DNA of 64,000 nt from Hyphococcus sp. (GTDB lineage Bacteria; Pseudomonadota; Alphaproteobacteria; Caulobacterales; Parvularculaceae): the NCBI GenBank assembly GCA_028284345.1, contig JANQRY010000006.1, positions 558,001 through 622,000 of the forward strand, given 5' to 3'. Below the pieces are notes generated by a model that had not been told where the DNA came from, did no database searches, and was given only the letters and a program-made list of their open reading frames with translations. Within the stretch, counting starts at the first letter, position 1. Each line of letters starts with the position of its first letter. Shown here one piece after another: positions 44,376 to 53,372 of this stretch. Position numbers and translations under genes: made by a program.

Positions 44376-45944
44376 CTAATTCGCAGGCAGCGTGTAGTCG
44401 ATGCCGGCCCCCGGTCCGAGCGGCAGACCGAAATAGACCCATCCGACAATCATGCCGAGGCCGGTCAACATCAGGAAAAACGAATAGGGAAGCATCGTCG
44501 CCGTCAGGCTGCCGAGGCCGAAATCGGGCTTCCATCGCTGACAAAAGGTAAGGATTAGAGGGAAGTAGACCATAAGCGGCGTGATGATGTTGGTCGCGGA
44601 ATCGCCGACCCGATATGCCGCCGTGGTCATTTCCGGCGACACGTTGAGCAGCATCAGCATCGGCACCATAACGGGCGCCAAGAGCGCCCATTTCGCACTT
44701 GCAGAACCGACAAACAGGTTGATCACCCCCGTCAGCACAACCAGCAGCCCCAGCGTCAGCGGCATGGAGAGGCCGGAATTCTGAATGGTATCCGCGCCCT
44801 GGACGGCGAAGATCAGTCCGAGGTTCGACCAGGCGAACATGGCGACGAAATGGGCCGCCGCAAAAGCGAGGACCAGATAATAGGCGAGATCGGTCATGGC
44901 GCCGGTCATCATTTCCACAATGTCGCGATGGTTTTTCACCGTGCCGGCGGCGGCCCCATAGGCCCAGCCGGCGGCGAGAAAGAGCACGAAAAAGCCGGCG
45001 ACCAGCGAACTGTAAAACGGCGTCAGGCGCGCTTCCGGCTTCGCGGCTTCGTCAATCAGCGGCGTGCCCGGCCCGAAGGTGAAGGCGGCCCAGGCGGCGC
45101 ACACGACAATCGTCGCGTAGAGTGCCCGTCTCAGCCCCCGTTTCTGTTCCGGCGTAAGGGGCTTGTCGCCGTCTTCGATCATTTTTCCCGAAGACCCTTC
45201 GGGCGAGTACCGGCCCATTCGGGGCTCAATAATGACGTCCGTGACGAACCAGATAACGGGCAGGAAAACCAGCGTCATGGCGGCGATAAAATACCAGTTG
45301 CCGGCAATGTTTGCGTCCCAGGCAGGGGCGATGGCTTCCGCCGCCGCCTCGGTAATGCCGAACAGGAGCGCGTCGAGCTGGCCGGGCAGCAAGTTGGCGG
45401 AGAAGCCGCCGGAAACGCCGGCGAAGGCCGCGCCAATGCCCGCGATCGGATGCCGGCCGGCGGCGGCGAAGAGAACTCCGGCAAGCGGGATCAGCACCAC
45501 ATAGGCCGCGTCCGCCGCGAGATTGCCGAGCATGGCGACGAGCGCGACCATCGGCGTCAGCAGGAACTTCGGCGCGTTTCGCACGCCCGCGCGCATGGCG
45601 GAAGCGAAAAGGCCGGTGCGTTCGGCGACGCCGGCGCCCAGCATAACGACGAGGACGTAGCCCAGCGGATGAAAGTGCGTGAACGTCTTCGGCATCTCCA
45701 CCCAGAGCTTCTGGATGTTGTCGGCCGATACCAAGCTCACCGCATCGATGATCCGCGGCGCGCCGCTTTCATCAAGCTCCGTCGGATGCGGCGCGGAATA
45801 GCCCGCGACCGCCGCAACGACCGACACGGCAATCAGTGCAATGATCAAGTAAAAAAAGATGAACACCGGGTCCGGCAGCCGGTTTCCGGTTTTTTCGATC
45901 CAGCCGAGAATGCCCTTCTGGCTACCCGTCATTGCTGTCGCCAT
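44376..45944 (-). CDS. AbgT family transporter
   Basis: Polytopic inner-membrane transporter of 522 residues, AbgT family (p-aminobenzoyl-glutamate importers or sulfonamide exporters). Conserved blocks: WIEKTGNRLPDPVFIFFYL, FHPLGYVLVVMLGAGVAERTG, LINPx-like VINLFVGSASAKWALLAPVMVP and YRVGDSATNIITPL, here given as family landmarks. About ten to twelve helices. A link to folate metabolism is plausible given folE nearby, but the genes are not co-transcribed. A palindrome lies 55 bases upstream of its ATG. Confidence 0.93.
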   Translation of the reverse strand: MATAMTGSQKGILGWIEKTGNRLPDPVFIFFYLIIALIAVSVVAAVAGYSAPHPTELDESGAPRIIDAVSLVSADNIQKLWVEMPKTFTHFHPLGYVLVVMLGAGVAERTGLFASAMRAGVRNAPKFLLTPMVALVAMLGNLAADAAYVVLIPLAGVLFAAAGRHPIAGIGAAFAGVSGGFSANLLPGQLDALLFGITEAAAEAIAPAWDANIAGNWYFIAAMTLVFLPVIWFVTDVIIEPRMGRYSPEGSSGKMIEDGDKPLTPEQKRGLRRALYATIVVCAAWAAFTFGPGTPLIDEAAKPEARLTPFYSSLVAGFFVLFLAAGWAYGAAAGTVKNHRDIVEMMTGAMTDLAYYLVLAFAAAHFVAMFAWSNLGLIFAVQGADTIQNSGLSMPLTLGLLVVLTGVINLFVGSASAKWALLAPVMVPMLMLLNVSPEMTTAAYRVGDSATNIITPLMVYFPLILTFCQRWKPDFGLGSLTATMLPYSFFLMLTGLGMIVGWVYFGLPLGPGAGIDYTLPAN

Positions 45945-45998
45945 GATGCCTGACCTTCTTTTTCGTTTCGCCCAAACCTCGCAAACTGACGAGTTTTC

Positions 45999-46014
45999 GA
46001 ATTGAGATCAATTC
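45999..46014. promoter_or_regulatory. palindrome upstream of abgT-type gene
   Basis: GAATTGA-GA-TCAATTC has perfect 7-base arms, 55 bases upstream of the transporter ATG on the minus strand. Spacing excludes an FNR box (2 bases between TTGA and TCAA, not 6). Confidence 0.4.
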
Positions 46015-46130
46015 TTTCGTTCAGGCCCGAGGCGCAACATGCCTGGCCTGTAATCGTCGATTTATGTCCTGAATGCGGCAATCATTCCGCCGTGCGCGGA
46101 ACGGGCTCTACCGCCGGAGAAGCGCCCTCG

Positions 46131-48413
46131 TCAGTCGACGCAGAGCATGGGCGCAACGTCGCCGTTCTCGATTTCCGCAAAGCAGCCGAATGGAGAATCG
46201 TTTTCCTCGCAAACGCCGACGGCCGCACCGGGTTCGGCGTCATAGTCCGTAACGTCGTCGCGGGCGAAGCACCGTCCTTCGCAGTCGCTTGCGTCCGAGC
46301 ACGACGTCCCTGCGTCGGCATAAGGAACCACACAGCGCCACAGGCCGAGCAGGCCCTCCTGACGGACTTCGCCGCCCTGCGCCGCGCATGCGGCCTCATC
46401 GATTTTGGCGCGGGACTCCGCGCGCATCTCGTCGATGGACTTTCCGTCGTCTCCGGGATCGCCGGACCCGCCCGCCTCTTCAAAGATGGCGTCGATGCGC
46501 CCTTGCGCGATCGGGTGGTAACCGGGGCGCGCTTTCTCATAGACGCCCTGCGCCCAGTCAAGCTGGTCATGGTCGACAAGCGCCTGATAGAGCCGATAGA
46601 TGAATTTGCCGCGGCCGACGCGGATCAGAAACGCCTCCAGCGCTTCGTCAATTGGCGCATAGGCGCCCTTGATGCCTTGCATGTACCACGCATAGGCGAT
46701 CTCCGCGTTCTGCGCGCCGGTCAGGGAAAACGCGCCGTCAAGCGCAGCGAATTGATCCGTGCTCAAATCATCAGGCAGGGTGTTGAGGAAATGCAGCCAC
46801 TCATGGGTAGACCATGCATTGGTGTCTATCTCTGAGGCCGGGATATCGCCGTCGAGCCAGTCGTCCTGTATTTTTGAGACGTTCCGGAAGGCGTCGGACT
46901 TCGGCTTCTCGGCGGTTTTCGGCAGGCCCGGTTCGTAAATCCATGCAGCAATCTCGCCTTTAGTCACAGCGTCGGGGTCGGCGGCCCAGAGCTTGTCTTC
47001 AAAATAAGCGAGGAAATCCTCCGTGACGATCGACTGAAACGCAAATTCATCGAAATAGTTGCGCAGGAACGCATCGAAAGCGTCCCGGCCGAAGCGATCC
47101 TCAAGAAATTTGAGGAAGAACATGCCGCCGGCGTAAGCGACCTGGCTGAAGGCGTCGTCGGGATGTTCGAGGTCTTCCGGCATTTTCAACGCCGTCAGTT
47201 CCGGCCGGGCCGCCTCGTCGATATCGCGTTTCAGGCTTTCAAGATCGAGGGCGCGCTCCATGACGGCGCGCTCTTCGCCGTAAAGCGCTTCCATGACGCG
47301 GTTCTCCACATAGGAGGTAAAGCCCTCATTGAGCCAGGCGTCGCGCCAGGTGGCGTTGGTGACGAGATTGCCGGACCAGGAATGGGCGAGTTCATGGGCG
47401 ACGACATTGGTGAGACTCTTGTCGCCGGCAACGAGGGTCGGCGTCAAAAAGGAAAGACGCGGATTTTCCATGCCGCCATAAGGAAAACTCGGCGGCAGGA
47501 CGATCATGTCATAACGCCCCCAAAGATACGGACCGTAAAGCGCATTGATCGCCTCTTCCATGAGCGGCGTGTCTTCGAATTCCTTCGCAGACGCGTCAAG
47601 GATGTACTCTTCCGCATAGACTCCCATGTGATCGTTGATCGCCTTGAACGCGATATCGCCGATAGCGATGGCGATGAGGTAGGACGGGATCGGTTGCGGC
47701 ATGCGGAATGAATAATCGCCGTCGCGGACGCCGTCCGGATCCTGCTCCGCGCCCATAACCGCCAACAGTTCGGGCGGCGTCTGAATGCGCGCGGAATAGG
47801 TCATGCGCACGGCCGGCGTATCCTGCAGCGGGGCGAAGCTGCGCGCGTGCAGCGCCTGAAACTGGCTGAAGAGATAGGGATGCTCCTTGCCGGCGGTCTG
47901 TTCCGGGGCGAGCCATAGCAGGCCGCTGGCGCCGGGGCTTGTCGCATAGGAAATTCGGATGCGGTTGGGCTTTTCTTCGAGCAGGATTTCAAGCGGCGCA
48001 CCGAGAACCGGATCGTCGTCCCCGATGGAATAGTCCATCTCGCTCCACGCGCCGGCGTTCCAGCCTTCAATGCTGCTGATGGTCAAATCATTCGTATCGA
48101 GAAAAAGTCGTTCGGCGTCGAGATCCTGATACTCGATATCGAGGATCACGGCGCCGGAAAACGTCTTTGCCTCAAAATCCGCCGTGAGATCGAACTCGGC
48201 GTTGGCGACGCGCACTTCTTCGTAGTTGGCGTAGGTAAATTCGTCACGGGGCGCGGCGACCGCCGCATCGAACACGGCCTCGCGTTCGGCGCCTTCCTGT
48301 TCCTCGGCCATTTCATCGATCGAGGCCGGCGCGGCGTCTTCCTCGGCATTGTCGGGAGAACAGGCGGCCATGGCGGCGGCGCAACACAGAGCGGCGATCA
48401 GTCTGCTGTCCAT
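46131..48413 (-). CDS. M1 family metallopeptidase (LTA4 hydrolase-like) with Cys-rich C-terminal extension
   Basis: Secreted zinc aminopeptidase of 760 residues. A lipoprotein signal ends near MAAC (Cys18). The exopeptidase motif GGMEN, zinc site HELAHSWSGN and the third ligand Glu in WLNEGFTSY are intact. A helical C-terminal domain follows. Residues about 676-760 form an extra domain with eight cysteines (SCSDASDCEGRC, SPFGCF, final LCVD) not usual for M1 enzymes. The ATG at 48413 has an AGGA site 9 bases upstream. Downstream of an M16 peptidase gene. Confidence 0.93.
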   Translation of the reverse strand: MDSRLIAALCCAAAMAACSPDNAEEDAAPASIDEMAEEQEGAEREAVFDAAVAAPRDEFTYANYEEVRVANAEFDLTADFEAKTFSGAVILDIEYQDLDAERLFLDTNDLTISSIEGWNAGAWSEMDYSIGDDDPVLGAPLEILLEEKPNRIRISYATSPGASGLLWLAPEQTAGKEHPYLFSQFQALHARSFAPLQDTPAVRMTYSARIQTPPELLAVMGAEQDPDGVRDGDYSFRMPQPIPSYLIAIAIGDIAFKAINDHMGVYAEEYILDASAKEFEDTPLMEEAINALYGPYLWGRYDMIVLPPSFPYGGMENPRLSFLTPTLVAGDKSLTNVVAHELAHSWSGNLVTNATWRDAWLNEGFTSYVENRVMEALYGEERAVMERALDLESLKRDIDEAARPELTALKMPEDLEHPDDAFSQVAYAGGMFFLKFLEDRFGRDAFDAFLRNYFDEFAFQSIVTEDFLAYFEDKLWAADPDAVTKGEIAAWIYEPGLPKTAEKPKSDAFRNVSKIQDDWLDGDIPASEIDTNAWSTHEWLHFLNTLPDDLSTDQFAALDGAFSLTGAQNAEIAYAWYMQGIKGAYAPIDEALEAFLIRVGRGKFIYRLYQALVDHDQLDWAQGVYEKARPGYHPIAQGRIDAIFEEAGGSGDPGDDGKSIDEMRAESRAKIDEAACAAQGGEVRQEGLLGLWRCVVPYADAGTSCSDASDCEGRCFARDDVTDYDAEPGAAVGVCEENDSPFGCFAEIENGDVAPMLCVD

Positions 48414-48490
48414 GGGAATTTTCCTAATGAATACCGAGGGTCGGCCCCTTGGGCGGAAACCTACCGGCGCGCCCCGCCCTTGCCAAGTTG

Positions 48491-49738
48491 CTAAATGGCA
48501 AGCGCCGCGGCCGTTGCATCGACATCCGCCGCGCCCACGATGGAAAGCGCCACCGGGCCGTCCGCGGCCCGGCGCGCGCAACGCTGAATGTCCGTCGCCG
48601 TCACCGCTTCGAGGCGCGCGGTGATTTCATCGGCGGACATGATATGACCGTCGCGAAAGAGCTGGCCCGCCGCATTCTCAATGCGCGCCGCCGGACTTTC
48701 AAGGCTCATCAGCATCGACGCGCGCAGCATGGACCGCGCCCTTTCGATTTCCGCATCGCCGACCGCATCCGCCATCGAGACGATCTCTGCGCGGAAGATG
48801 GCGGCGATCGCCGGAATCTCGCTCGCGTCCGCCCCGGCGTAACAACCGATCAGGCCACAATCGTCATAGGAATCGGAAAAGGCGTATACGGAATAGGCAA
48901 GGCCCCGCTCCTCGCGCACTTTCTGAAACAGCCGGGACGCCATGCCGCCGCCCAGCACATCGGCGAAAACGCGCGCGGCAAAGAAATCCTCGCTCCGCGA
49001 CGACGCCCCCGGGAATGCCGCGGCGATATGGGTCTGTTCGATGGCGCGCTCATCATGGCGCACGCCGCCTTTGAATACCGGCGCCGTGCGCTGATTGGCG
49101 CGCTCGCCGTCGGAAAGACCGGCAAACGCGTCTCCGGCGCGCCTCAGAAAGTCTTCCGGGTCGACGCGGCCCGCGACGGCGATCACCATTTTGTCCGGCT
49201 GATAGCCGCGCGCCATGAAGGCGCGAAGACCGGCGGTCGTGTGCGCGCGCACCGCATCCGGCGCGCCGAGGATCGGGCGCGCAAGCGAATGCCCGTCCCA
49301 TGCAATCGCCTGCAGGTTTTCAAAGACGACGTCGTCAGGCGTATCGGCCGCCTCGCCGATTTCCTGAATCACGACCTCTTTTTCGCGCGCGAACTCCGCC
49401 TCGTCGAAACGCGGGTTCAGAAGGATGTCGCTTAAGATATCGAGGCCAAGGGCGATGTCGTCTTTCAGGAGACGGACATAATAGCCGGTGCGCTGGTTGC
49501 TCGTTGCCGCGTTGAGATAGCCGCCGACGGCTTCGATTTCTTCGGCGATGTCCCGGGCCGAACGGGTCGCCGTTCCCTTGAACGCCATATGTTCGAGGAG
49601 ATGCGCAAGCCCGTGTTCGTCTTCGCGTTCATCGACCGACCCGGCCTCGGCCCAGACCCCGATCGCCGCCGATTCGAGACTGGGCATCGGATCCACATAG
49701 ACGCGCAGGCCGTTTTTCAGCGTATGCAACGCGCCCAT
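48491..49738 (-). CDS. M16 family zinc peptidase (processing peptidase-like)
   Basis: Single-module M16B peptidase of 415 residues, the bacterial relative of mitochondrial processing peptidase beta. The inverted zinc motif HxxEH is HLLEHMAFKGT near residue 48, with the downstream Glu in REKEVVIQEI. The C-terminal domain has GGGMASRLFQKVREERGLAYS. No signal peptide, so probably cytoplasmic. It starts 5 bases after thrC, a conserved alphaproteobacterial neighbourhood. Confidence 0.95.
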   Translation of the reverse strand: MGALHTLKNGLRVYVDPMPSLESAAIGVWAEAGSVDEREDEHGLAHLLEHMAFKGTATRSARDIAEEIEAVGGYLNAATSNQRTGYYVRLLKDDIALGLDILSDILLNPRFDEAEFAREKEVVIQEIGEAADTPDDVVFENLQAIAWDGHSLARPILGAPDAVRAHTTAGLRAFMARGYQPDKMVIAVAGRVDPEDFLRRAGDAFAGLSDGERANQRTAPVFKGGVRHDERAIEQTHIAAAFPGASSRSEDFFAARVFADVLGGGMASRLFQKVREERGLAYSVYAFSDSYDDCGLIGCYAGADASEIPAIAAIFRAEIVSMADAVGDAEIERARSMLRASMLMSLESPAARIENAAGQLFRDGHIMSADEITARLEAVTATDIQRCARRAADGPVALSIVGAADVDATAAALAI

Positions 49739-49743
49739 CTGGC

Positions 49744-51138
49744 TTATCCGAACCGCTTTGCGATAAGGCCGGCAATCGCTTGCGCCTCCGCCGGCGCGCG
49801 CTCCATATGTTCGGGCCGATCATTGAGATCGGACCATGCGGCCGGCAGCGCTGGCGTTTCGCCGGTCGCGTCCTTGACGGCGTCCGGAAACTTCGCTGGG
49901 TGCGCGGTCGAAAGGGTGACGGTTCGGCCATTGAGCTTGCCGTCGCGGCGCAGAGTTTTCGCCGCCACGCGCCCAACCGCCGTATGCGGATCGATCAGCG
50001 CACTGGTCTCAGCAAAATGATCCTTGATTTCGGCAAGGGTCATCTCATCGCTAACGGCTTCGGAAACAAAATCTTCCTTGATCGACGCAAGGGCTTCGTC
50101 GGGAATATGGAGGACTTTTTCCTTCGCGAACTTCTCCATGCGCTCGCTTATGGCCGCGCCGTCGCGGCCAATGGCGTTATAGAGGAGACGCTCGAAATTC
50201 GACGCGACCTGAATGTCCATGGACGGCGACAGGGTCTTATGGACGCCAGCCGGACGATAGTCTCCGGTCTGCAGCGTATTGTGCAGGATGGAGTTGGCGT
50301 TTGTGGCGATGCCAAGACGCCCGACATTGAGCCCCATCTGCTTGGCGACGAAGCCGGCGTACACGTCGCCGAAATTCCCGGTGGGCACGACAAAGTTGAT
50401 GGGCGCGTCGCCGCCGAGGGCCGCGGCGGCGGTAAAGTAATACACCGTCTGCGCCGCGAGGCGCGCCCAGTTGATTGAATTGACGCCGGACAAATGCACG
50501 GCCTCGGCGAAGGCGCGATCGGCGAACAGCGTTTTGACAATCGCCTGACACGCATCGAAGTCGCCCTCGACAGCAATGTTCAAAACGTTCGGCGCGTCGA
50601 CGCTGGTCATCATCCGCCGCTGCACGTCCGTCACGCGCCCTTCCGGATGCAGAACGACAACGCCCGCATGGGCGCACGGCGCGAGCGCGTGAATGGCCGC
50701 GGCGCCGGTGTCCCCGGAGGTGGCGGCGATCACCGTCAGCCGGCGCCCGCGACGCGCCAGCACGTCGTCAAAGAGCCGCCCCAGAAGCTGCATGGCGAAA
50801 TCCTTGAAGGCGAGCGTTGGCCCGTGAAAGAGCTCAAGGATCCAGTCTTCCTCGCCGACCTGGGTCAGCGGCGCAATCTCCGGGTGATCAAACGCCCCAT
50901 AGGCCTCGCGCGCCATTTCCTGAAGACGCTCGGGCGCAAACGCGTCGCCAGTAAAATGCGCCAGCACGCGCGCCGCGACGTCGGCGTACGGCGCGCCGGC
51001 AAAACCGGCGATGTCCGCCGCCGCAATCGAGGGGAATGCATCGGGCGCATAGAGCCCGCCATCGGGCGCGAGCCCCGCCGTCAGAACGGTCTCAAAATCG
51101 GCTTCCGGCGCCGCGCCTCGTGTCGATCGATACTTCAT
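49744..51138 (-). CDS. thrC: threonine synthase
   Basis: PLP enzyme converting O-phosphohomoserine to threonine, 464 residues, the long form. The N-terminus has STRGAAPEADFETVLTAGL and the lysine that binds PLP is in GPTLAFKDFAMQLLGRL. SGDTGAAAIHAL and VPTGNFGDVYAG are conserved phosphate- and cofactor-binding blocks. Lies between the paraoxonase-like gene (15 bases) and the M16 peptidase gene (5 bases). Confidence 0.96.
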   Translation of the reverse strand: MKYRSTRGAAPEADFETVLTAGLAPDGGLYAPDAFPSIAAADIAGFAGAPYADVAARVLAHFTGDAFAPERLQEMAREAYGAFDHPEIAPLTQVGEEDWILELFHGPTLAFKDFAMQLLGRLFDDVLARRGRRLTVIAATSGDTGAAAIHALAPCAHAGVVVLHPEGRVTDVQRRMMTSVDAPNVLNIAVEGDFDACQAIVKTLFADRAFAEAVHLSGVNSINWARLAAQTVYYFTAAAALGGDAPINFVVPTGNFGDVYAGFVAKQMGLNVGRLGIATNANSILHNTLQTGDYRPAGVHKTLSPSMDIQVASNFERLLYNAIGRDGAAISERMEKFAKEKVLHIPDEALASIKEDFVSEAVSDEMTLAEIKDHFAETSALIDPHTAVGRVAAKTLRRDGKLNGRTVTLSTAHPAKFPDAVKDATGETPALPAAWSDLNDRPEHMERAPAEAQAIAGLIAKRFG

Positions 51139-51153
51139 GGGCGCCCGTTTGGC

Positions 51154-52188
51154 CTAAAACGCGCCGTCGGGCAAATCGCAGAGCAGGAATTTCCGCTCAT
51201 AAAGCGCGCCGATCATCAGGGCCTCGCCCATGCGCGCGGCGACGGTCGATGCTGAGAGTTCCGACCCGTCGTCGAGATAGACCATGGACGCGCCGGCCTC
51301 ATCGACGCGCATGACGGCGGACGGCGCCAGCGCCCCGGCGCGCGCCGCATGGCGCGGCAATCCGAGCGGTTTCGGCAGCCCCGCGACCCATACCGCGCCG
51401 TCGGCATCCAGTGTGAGGTTGTCGGGCGCGGCGGGCGTCGACACGGTCCGGACGCGGCGAAGCGCACCGGAGGCCCCGTTGCGGGCGAAAACCCTGATCG
51501 CTTTGCCGGCGGTTTCGGCCACATAGATTTCACCGCCATCCCGGGCTGCGACGATGCCGTTGGCGAAACGCAAGCCCGACGCCGCGAGGCTCCACGCGAC
51601 GCCGTCAAAATGAAAGACTTCCCCCTCGCCAGCCCGCATCAGGAACTGGAATTGACCGACGAGCGTGCTCCGTCCCGCTTTGACATCGTTGGTCACGTAG
51701 AAGCTGTCGATCCCGACGGCCGCCACGCTGTTCGGGCTCGTCAGCCGTCGCTCGGTCAGCGTATTGAGATGGGTCAGCGCGCCGTCCTCGGCGACGTCGA
51801 ATATCTCGACAGCGTTGTTCGCCGCATTCACGACAAAGAGACGGCCGACGCCGTCCTCCTCGTAATAGTCGAGACCAAGGGGCTGAAATTCAGCGGGCGC
51901 GCCGCCGGTCATGTCGCGCCAGCCTTCCGCCGCCAGGGGATCAGCCGGATCGACGATATGGATAGCGCCGCGGGCCGCTTCAGCGCGCCGGTCTAAAGAC
52001 GAGATAAAGACGCGGCTCCTCAGGCGATCGATCGCCATATCCTCCGGGCCGGGGACACCTGACACCGGCGTGCAGCGTCCGTCAAAGGCGCGGGTCACCG
52101 TCCCGAAATGATTAAACGAATGGAGGGTCAGCAAGACAGCCGCGGCCGCAGCGCCCAGAAGCAGAAGGAGAATGACGAGGAGACGCAT
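51154..52188 (-). CDS. paraoxonase/arylesterase-like (SMP-30-type beta-propeller) protein
   Basis: 344 residues. An N-terminal membrane anchor or uncleaved signal (LLVILLLLLGAAAAAVLL) is followed by a six-bladed propeller resembling PON1-type arylesterases: GPEDMAID, PLGLDYYEED, SPNSVAAVGIDSFYVTND, and DNLTLDADGAVWVA carry residues that bind calcium in that family. Lactonase or esterase activity is likely; substrate unknown. First gene of the group leading to thrC and the M16 gene. Confidence 0.82.
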   Translation of the reverse strand: MRLLVILLLLLGAAAAAVLLTLHSFNHFGTVTRAFDGRCTPVSGVPGPEDMAIDRLRSRVFISSLDRRAEAARGAIHIVDPADPLAAEGWRDMTGGAPAEFQPLGLDYYEEDGVGRLFVVNAANNAVEIFDVAEDGALTHLNTLTERRLTSPNSVAAVGIDSFYVTNDVKAGRSTLVGQFQFLMRAGEGEVFHFDGVAWSLAASGLRFANGIVAARDGGEIYVAETAGKAIRVFARNGASGALRRVRTVSTPAAPDNLTLDADGAVWVAGLPKPLGLPRHAARAGALAPSAVMRVDEAGASMVYLDDGSELSASTVAARMGEALMIGALYERKFLLCDLPDGAF

Positions 52189-52379
52189 GAAAACGAGGAA
52201 CTTGAGCTGCCAGCCGGACGACGCGGCGTCCTTAACATCGCGCCGCCGCGCCCGCCAGTCACGATTTTGCGCCGGCGCCGGGGTTGAAACGGGCCCCGGC
52301 AGCGCGTATACGCCGCGGCTCGGATTTCAACAGGACGGCGCAGCGCTTTTCGATCCGGCGCGCCGGGGACATATCAGCG

Positions 52380-52604
52380 ATGAAAAAAGACATTCATCCC
52401 GACTATCACATGATCAAGGTCGTCATGACCGACGGGACGACGTTCGAAACCCGTTCGACCTATGGCGAGGCCGGCGCGAGCCTTAACCTCGACATCGACC
52501 CGACCAGCCATCCGGCTTGGACCGGCGGCCCGACGCGCCTCACGGACAAGGGCATGGTCTCGAAGTTCAACCAGAAATTCGGCGCCTTCGGCCTCAAAAA
52601 ATAA
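52380..52604 (+). CDS. rpmE: 50S ribosomal protein L31
   Basis: 74 residues ([45 protein letters not shown]). The zinc-binding CxxC of the C+ form is absent, as is normal for the alphaproteobacterial form. Followed by a strong bidirectional terminator. Confidence 0.97.
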   Translation: MKKDIHPDYHMIKVVMTDGTTFETRSTYGEAGASLNLDIDPTSHPAWTGGPTRLTDKGMVSKFNQKFGAFGLKK

Positions 52605-52630
52605 CCGGCGTGATTATCGCGACGAAACAA

Positions 52631-52658
52631 AAACGGCGCCCGATCGGGCGCCGCTTTT
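52631..52658. terminator. bidirectional terminator between rpmE and rcdA
   Basis: CGGCGCCC and GGGCGCCG form an 8-base stem around ATCG-type loop bases, with AAAAA before and TTTTT after. It can end rpmE on the plus strand and rcdA on the minus strand. Confidence 0.9.
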
Positions 52659-52677
52659 TGTCAGCGTGAAGTCTTGT

Positions 52678-53196
52678 TTACCGGCGTCCGCCGAAGGCAT
52701 CGAGCAGCGCCTGCTGCTGACCGGCGACGTCGCCGGTTTTTCGGTCCGGCGCTTCCGGTGAAAATATGTCGGCGTCGAGGCGCGCGATGCGCCCATAAAG
52801 CTGGCGCGCATTTTCAATCAGAAAAAGCAAGGTCTGCGGCAGGCCGGCGAATTCATAGTCATCCTCGGCGATGGCGAGCGGTTCGAGGCGGTATTTCGCT
52901 TCCGCCGCCTCGGACAGCGCCATCTCATTTTCCCGCACCGCCCGCAGCACCAGCAGCCAGGACGCAATCTGCATGAGCTGCGTCGTCAGGCGCATGGATG
53001 CGCCGGCATAGGACATGGCCGCGTCCCGGCTCAGTTCTTTCGACGCGGCGCGCCCTTCGCCGTCAAGATAGGACGCCGTTTCCTCAACCAGCGCCATGCC
53101 TTCACGGAATGTGCGTGCAAACAACGCCGATTGCACAAATCCCGCTGCGCTTGTCTCGGTTTCGTCCTTAACCGTCACCTCAGCCCCCTGGCCCAT
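52678..53196 (-). CDS. rcdA: DUF1465 family protein, RcdA (regulator of CtrA degradation)
   Basis: About 172 residues. The family block FREGMALVEETASYLDGEGR and MRLTTQLMQIASWLLVLRAV, seen here as adjacent conserved helices, match RcdA of Caulobacter. There it acts with CpdR, PopA and ClpXP to deliver CtrA and other substrates for degradation. The ATG at 53196 is chosen; a TTG at 53238 would add 14 residues. The C-terminus is a disordered, Gln-rich tail, as in RcdA. Confidence 0.88.
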   Translation of the reverse strand: MGQGAEVTVKDETETSAAGFVQSALFARTFREGMALVEETASYLDGEGRAASKELSRDAAMSYAGASMRLTTQLMQIASWLLVLRAVRENEMALSEAAEAKYRLEPLAIAEDDYEFAGLPQTLLFLIENARQLYGRIARLDADIFSPEAPDRKTGDVAGQQQALLDAFGGRR

Positions 53197-53359
53197 AATC
53201 CCGGCGTCGCCCCCGTTTTCCACAGCTTGCCGTGCCAATTCGGCTCTGACAAGCGTTAATCAAAACAATATTTTAGCCCCATGGCGCGCATGGGGATGGG
53301 AGCAAGACCTGCGCCAGCAACCCAAGGGCGAGTTGGCGACGGCAAGTCGCTTAAGAAGA

Positions 53360-53372
53360 GGGGTCAGACCCC
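53360..53372. repeat. 13-base palindrome at the end of the membrane protein gene
   Basis: GGGGTCAGACCCC is a palindrome with GGGGTC/GACCCC arms around A. The stop codon of the gene at 53364 (TGA on the minus strand) lies inside it. This exact motif recurs in many proteobacterial intergenic regions, often beside IS200/RAYT-type elements, but none is present here. Confidence 0.5.

Noticed and set aside
45999-46014. TTGA...TCAA palindrome considered as a fifth FNR box
   Set aside because: The half-sites are two bases apart, not six, so FNR could not bind in its usual way.
48449-49435. Plus-strand open frame of 328 codons opposite the M16 peptidase gene
   Set aside because: Shadow frame; the minus-strand protein has intact catalytic motifs.
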